DNA of 6,730 nucleotides, from the NCBI GenBank assembly GCA_945905915.1, contig CAMDQL010000086.1:1-6730 (forward strand), in the 5' to 3' direction. This DNA comes from Flavobacterium psychrophilum (lineage in GTDB: Bacteria; Bacteroidota; Bacteroidia; Flavobacteriales; Flavobacteriaceae). Positions 5,648 through 6,730 of the stretch are shown piece after piece. A program made the translations under genes and the position numbers. The notes beneath the pieces were generated by a model. The model ran no database searches. It saw only the letters and a list, made by a program, of their open reading frames with translations, and had not been told where the DNA came from. Position 1 is the first letter of the stretch, and each line of letters opens with the position of its first letter.

Positions 5648-6121
5648 TTACTGATGGTGATAAGGTTCGTTTTGAAGAATAGTAAACCCTCTATAAATTT
5701 GCTCAATCACAAACAAACGCACCATTTGGTGAGAAAACGTCATTTCAGATAGTGATACTTTTCCATGAGCTTTTTGATATACAATTTCGCTAAAACCATA
5801 AGGTCCGCCAATGACAAAAACTAAGGTTTTAATTCCGGCATTCATTTTCTTTTGTAAATAGTCTGAAAATCCAACACTGCTGAACGTTTTGCCATTTTCA
5901 TCTAATAAAATTAATTGATCGGTTGGGCCAATTTTCGCCAGAATAAGTTCGCCTTCCTTCTCTTTTTGTTGGGCTTCCGATAAATTCTTAACATTTTTAA
6001 TATCTGGAATAATTTCCAATTCAAATTTCACATAAAAAGACAAACGCTTTGTATACTCATTAATCAACGATTGTAAGTCTTTATTATCGGTTTTACCAAT
6101 AGCAATAAGTCGAATGTTCAT
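5648..6121 (-). CDS. rlmH: 23S rRNA (pseudouridine-1915 N3) methyltransferase RlmH
   Basis: RlmH is a small SPOUT-class methyltransferase that uses S-adenosylmethionine to methylate pseudouridine 1915 in helix 69 of 23S rRNA on assembled 70S ribosomes. The 157 residues match the family length (about 155). Seen here are MNIRLIAIGK at the start, LLDENGK (72-78), the SAM-binding knot FVIGGPYG (102-109), SLSEMTFSHQMVR (123-135), Arg144 in EQIYRGF and the C-terminal PYHH (153-156), whose Tyr-His pair is the conserved catalytic end of the family. The ATG lies 19 bases after a hairpin terminator that ends the upstream gene, and no -7 box is apparent in between, so expression may depend on read-through or on a promoter inside that gene. 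Confidence 0.97.
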   Translation of the reverse strand: MNIRLIAIGKTDNKDLQSLINEYTKRLSFYVKFELEIIPDIKNVKNLSEAQQKEKEGELILAKIGPTDQLILLDENGKTFSSVGFSDYLQKKMNAGIKTLVFVIGGPYGFSEIVYQKAHGKVSLSEMTFSHQMVRLFVIEQIYRGFTILQNEPYHHQ

Positions 6122-6135
6122 TGGTTTATTAATTA

Positions 6136-6162
6136 TTAAAAAACCACGTTTGCACGTGGTTT
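6136..6162 (-). terminator. Intrinsic terminator between the right-edge gene and rlmH
   Basis: The perfect 9-bp stem AAACCACGT (6141-6149) / ACGTGGTTT (6154-6162) reads on the minus strand with a GCAA loop and a six-T tail, as expected downstream of the gene that stops at 6168. An 11-base direct repeat, TTAATTATTAA, flanks it on both sides (6129-6139 and 6161-6171). It lies only about 20 bases before the rlmH start, so it could also act as a leader hairpin of rlmH. Confidence 0.85.
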
Positions 6163-6167
6163 AATTA

Positions 6168-6730
6168 TTAATGTGAGGTTTCAGGTGCTTTTAAATCAAT
6201 TTCGCAAGCATATGAAAATAATTTTTCTTTTTTGATAATTGCTGCGGTGCCTTCTGGTAATAAATCTTCCCAGCCGGATTCACCACTACAAATCATTTTC
6301 AACACTTTTCTCGAAAATATTTCTAGATTTTTTTCATGATAATCTTTAATATCGATTACCTTACCGTTGAACTTAAAGAACTTGTATAATTCTTTCATTC
6401 GTGGATGTACTTTCAAATTTTCAGAAGTAATTATATTTCCTGCTTTGTCTTTCATCGGATATAAATACACTTTTAAATCTCTGTAAAATAATTTTCCAAA
6501 GGCTTCTAGAATACCACCAGATAAGTGACGGTAGTATTTTTCATCAAAGATTTCGATTAAGTTATTTACGCCCATTGCTAATCCCATTCGAGCTTTTGAG
6601 TAGTTTGAAAAATATTCTACTACTTTAAAGTATTCTTGGAAATTAGAAATCATTACCGTTTGTCCAAGTTTACAAAGTAATTCTGCTCGATCTAGGAAAT
6701 CGCGTTCGTCAATTTCACCTTCTGCTTTAA
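6168..6730 (-). CDS. Conserved Bacteroidetes protein of unknown function (C-terminal part)
   Basis: The frame stays open to the right edge (last whole codon at 6728), so the ATG at 6653 is internal and the true start is outside. 186 residues are visible, beginning KAEGEIDERDFLDRAEL, with GQTVMISNFQEYF, MGLAMGVNNL, HLSGGILEAFGKLF and KVHPRMKELYKFF as likely conserved blocks, then a less ordered tail ending APETSH. No signal peptide, membrane segment or enzyme motif is seen in this part; it looks soluble. I recall full-length relatives of about 480 residues in many Bacteroidetes, carrying labels such as 'TonB-dependent receptor' or 'nicotinate-nucleotide adenylyltransferase'. Nothing visible supports either: there is no barrel pattern and no nucleotidyltransferase motif. 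A hairpin terminator follows the stop. The coding call is secure; the function is unknown. Confidence 0.85.
   Translation of the reverse strand, partial: KAEGEIDERDFLDRAELLCKLGQTVMISNFQEYFKVVEYFSNYSKARMGLAMGVNNLIEIFDEKYYRHLSGGILEAFGKLFYRDLKVYLYPMKDKAGNIITSENLKVHPRMKELYKFFKFNGKVIDIKDYHEKNLEIFSRKVLKMICSGESGWEDLLPEGTAAIIKKEKLFSYACEIDLKAPETSH

Noticed and set aside
6176..6185. AGGTTTCAGG resembling the heptad array at 4041
   Set aside because: It encodes the last codons of the right-edge gene and is a single short match; chance is sufficient.
6651..6653. ATG at 6653 as the start of the right-edge gene
   Set aside because: The frame continues upstream to the window edge with protein-like sequence (EGEIDERDFLDRAEL), so this is an internal methionine.

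Overview
The window looks like chromosomal DNA from a flavobacterium (Bacteroidetes, probably Flavobacterium or a close relative). It is AT-rich. Start codons lack strong Shine-Dalgarno sequences. Several intergenic sites match the Bacteroidetes -7 promoter element TAnnTTTG. Rho carries the long Asn/Lys-rich insertion typical of this phylum, and the thioredoxin, MauE-like, DUF1599 and rightmost proteins all read as flavobacterial. I see no phage, insertion sequence, tRNA, rRNA or CRISPR.

Layout: (1) 1-1578, plus strand: the 3' part of rho, whose N-terminus lies off the left edge, followed by a strong bidirectional intrinsic terminator. (2) 1705-4697, minus strand, read right to left: a tandem-duplicated DUF1599 protein, a five-helix MauE-like membrane protein fused to a thioredoxin domain, a small thioredoxin-fold lipoprotein, and tpiA. 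The last three are tightly packed (3-nt gap, then a 1-nt TAATG overlap) and probably form one transcript. (3) 4787-5608, plus strand: folP, divergent from DUF1599, with facing -7 boxes in the short gap. (4) 5648-6121, minus strand: rlmH. (5) 6168-6730, minus strand: the C-terminal part of a conserved Bacteroidetes protein of unknown function, followed by a hairpin terminator that sits directly in front of rlmH.

How the genes fit together: rho, tpiA, folP and rlmH are housekeeping genes for transcription termination, glycolysis, folate and ribosome modification. The less understood material is the MauE-thioredoxin fusion plus thioredoxin lipoprotein, which look like a cell-envelope thiol-redox pair, and the duplicated DUF1599 protein next to folP, for which a nucleotide or pterin phosphohydrolase role is an untested possibility.

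The spaces between genes contain three small arrays of degenerate short direct repeats: one of 9-10-nt units after tpiA and two of heptads on either side of the DUF1599 gene. No annotated feature explains them. The window is mostly ordinary core genome. The best leads are the repeat arrays, the redox module, the DUF1599 duplication and the unnamed protein at the right edge.
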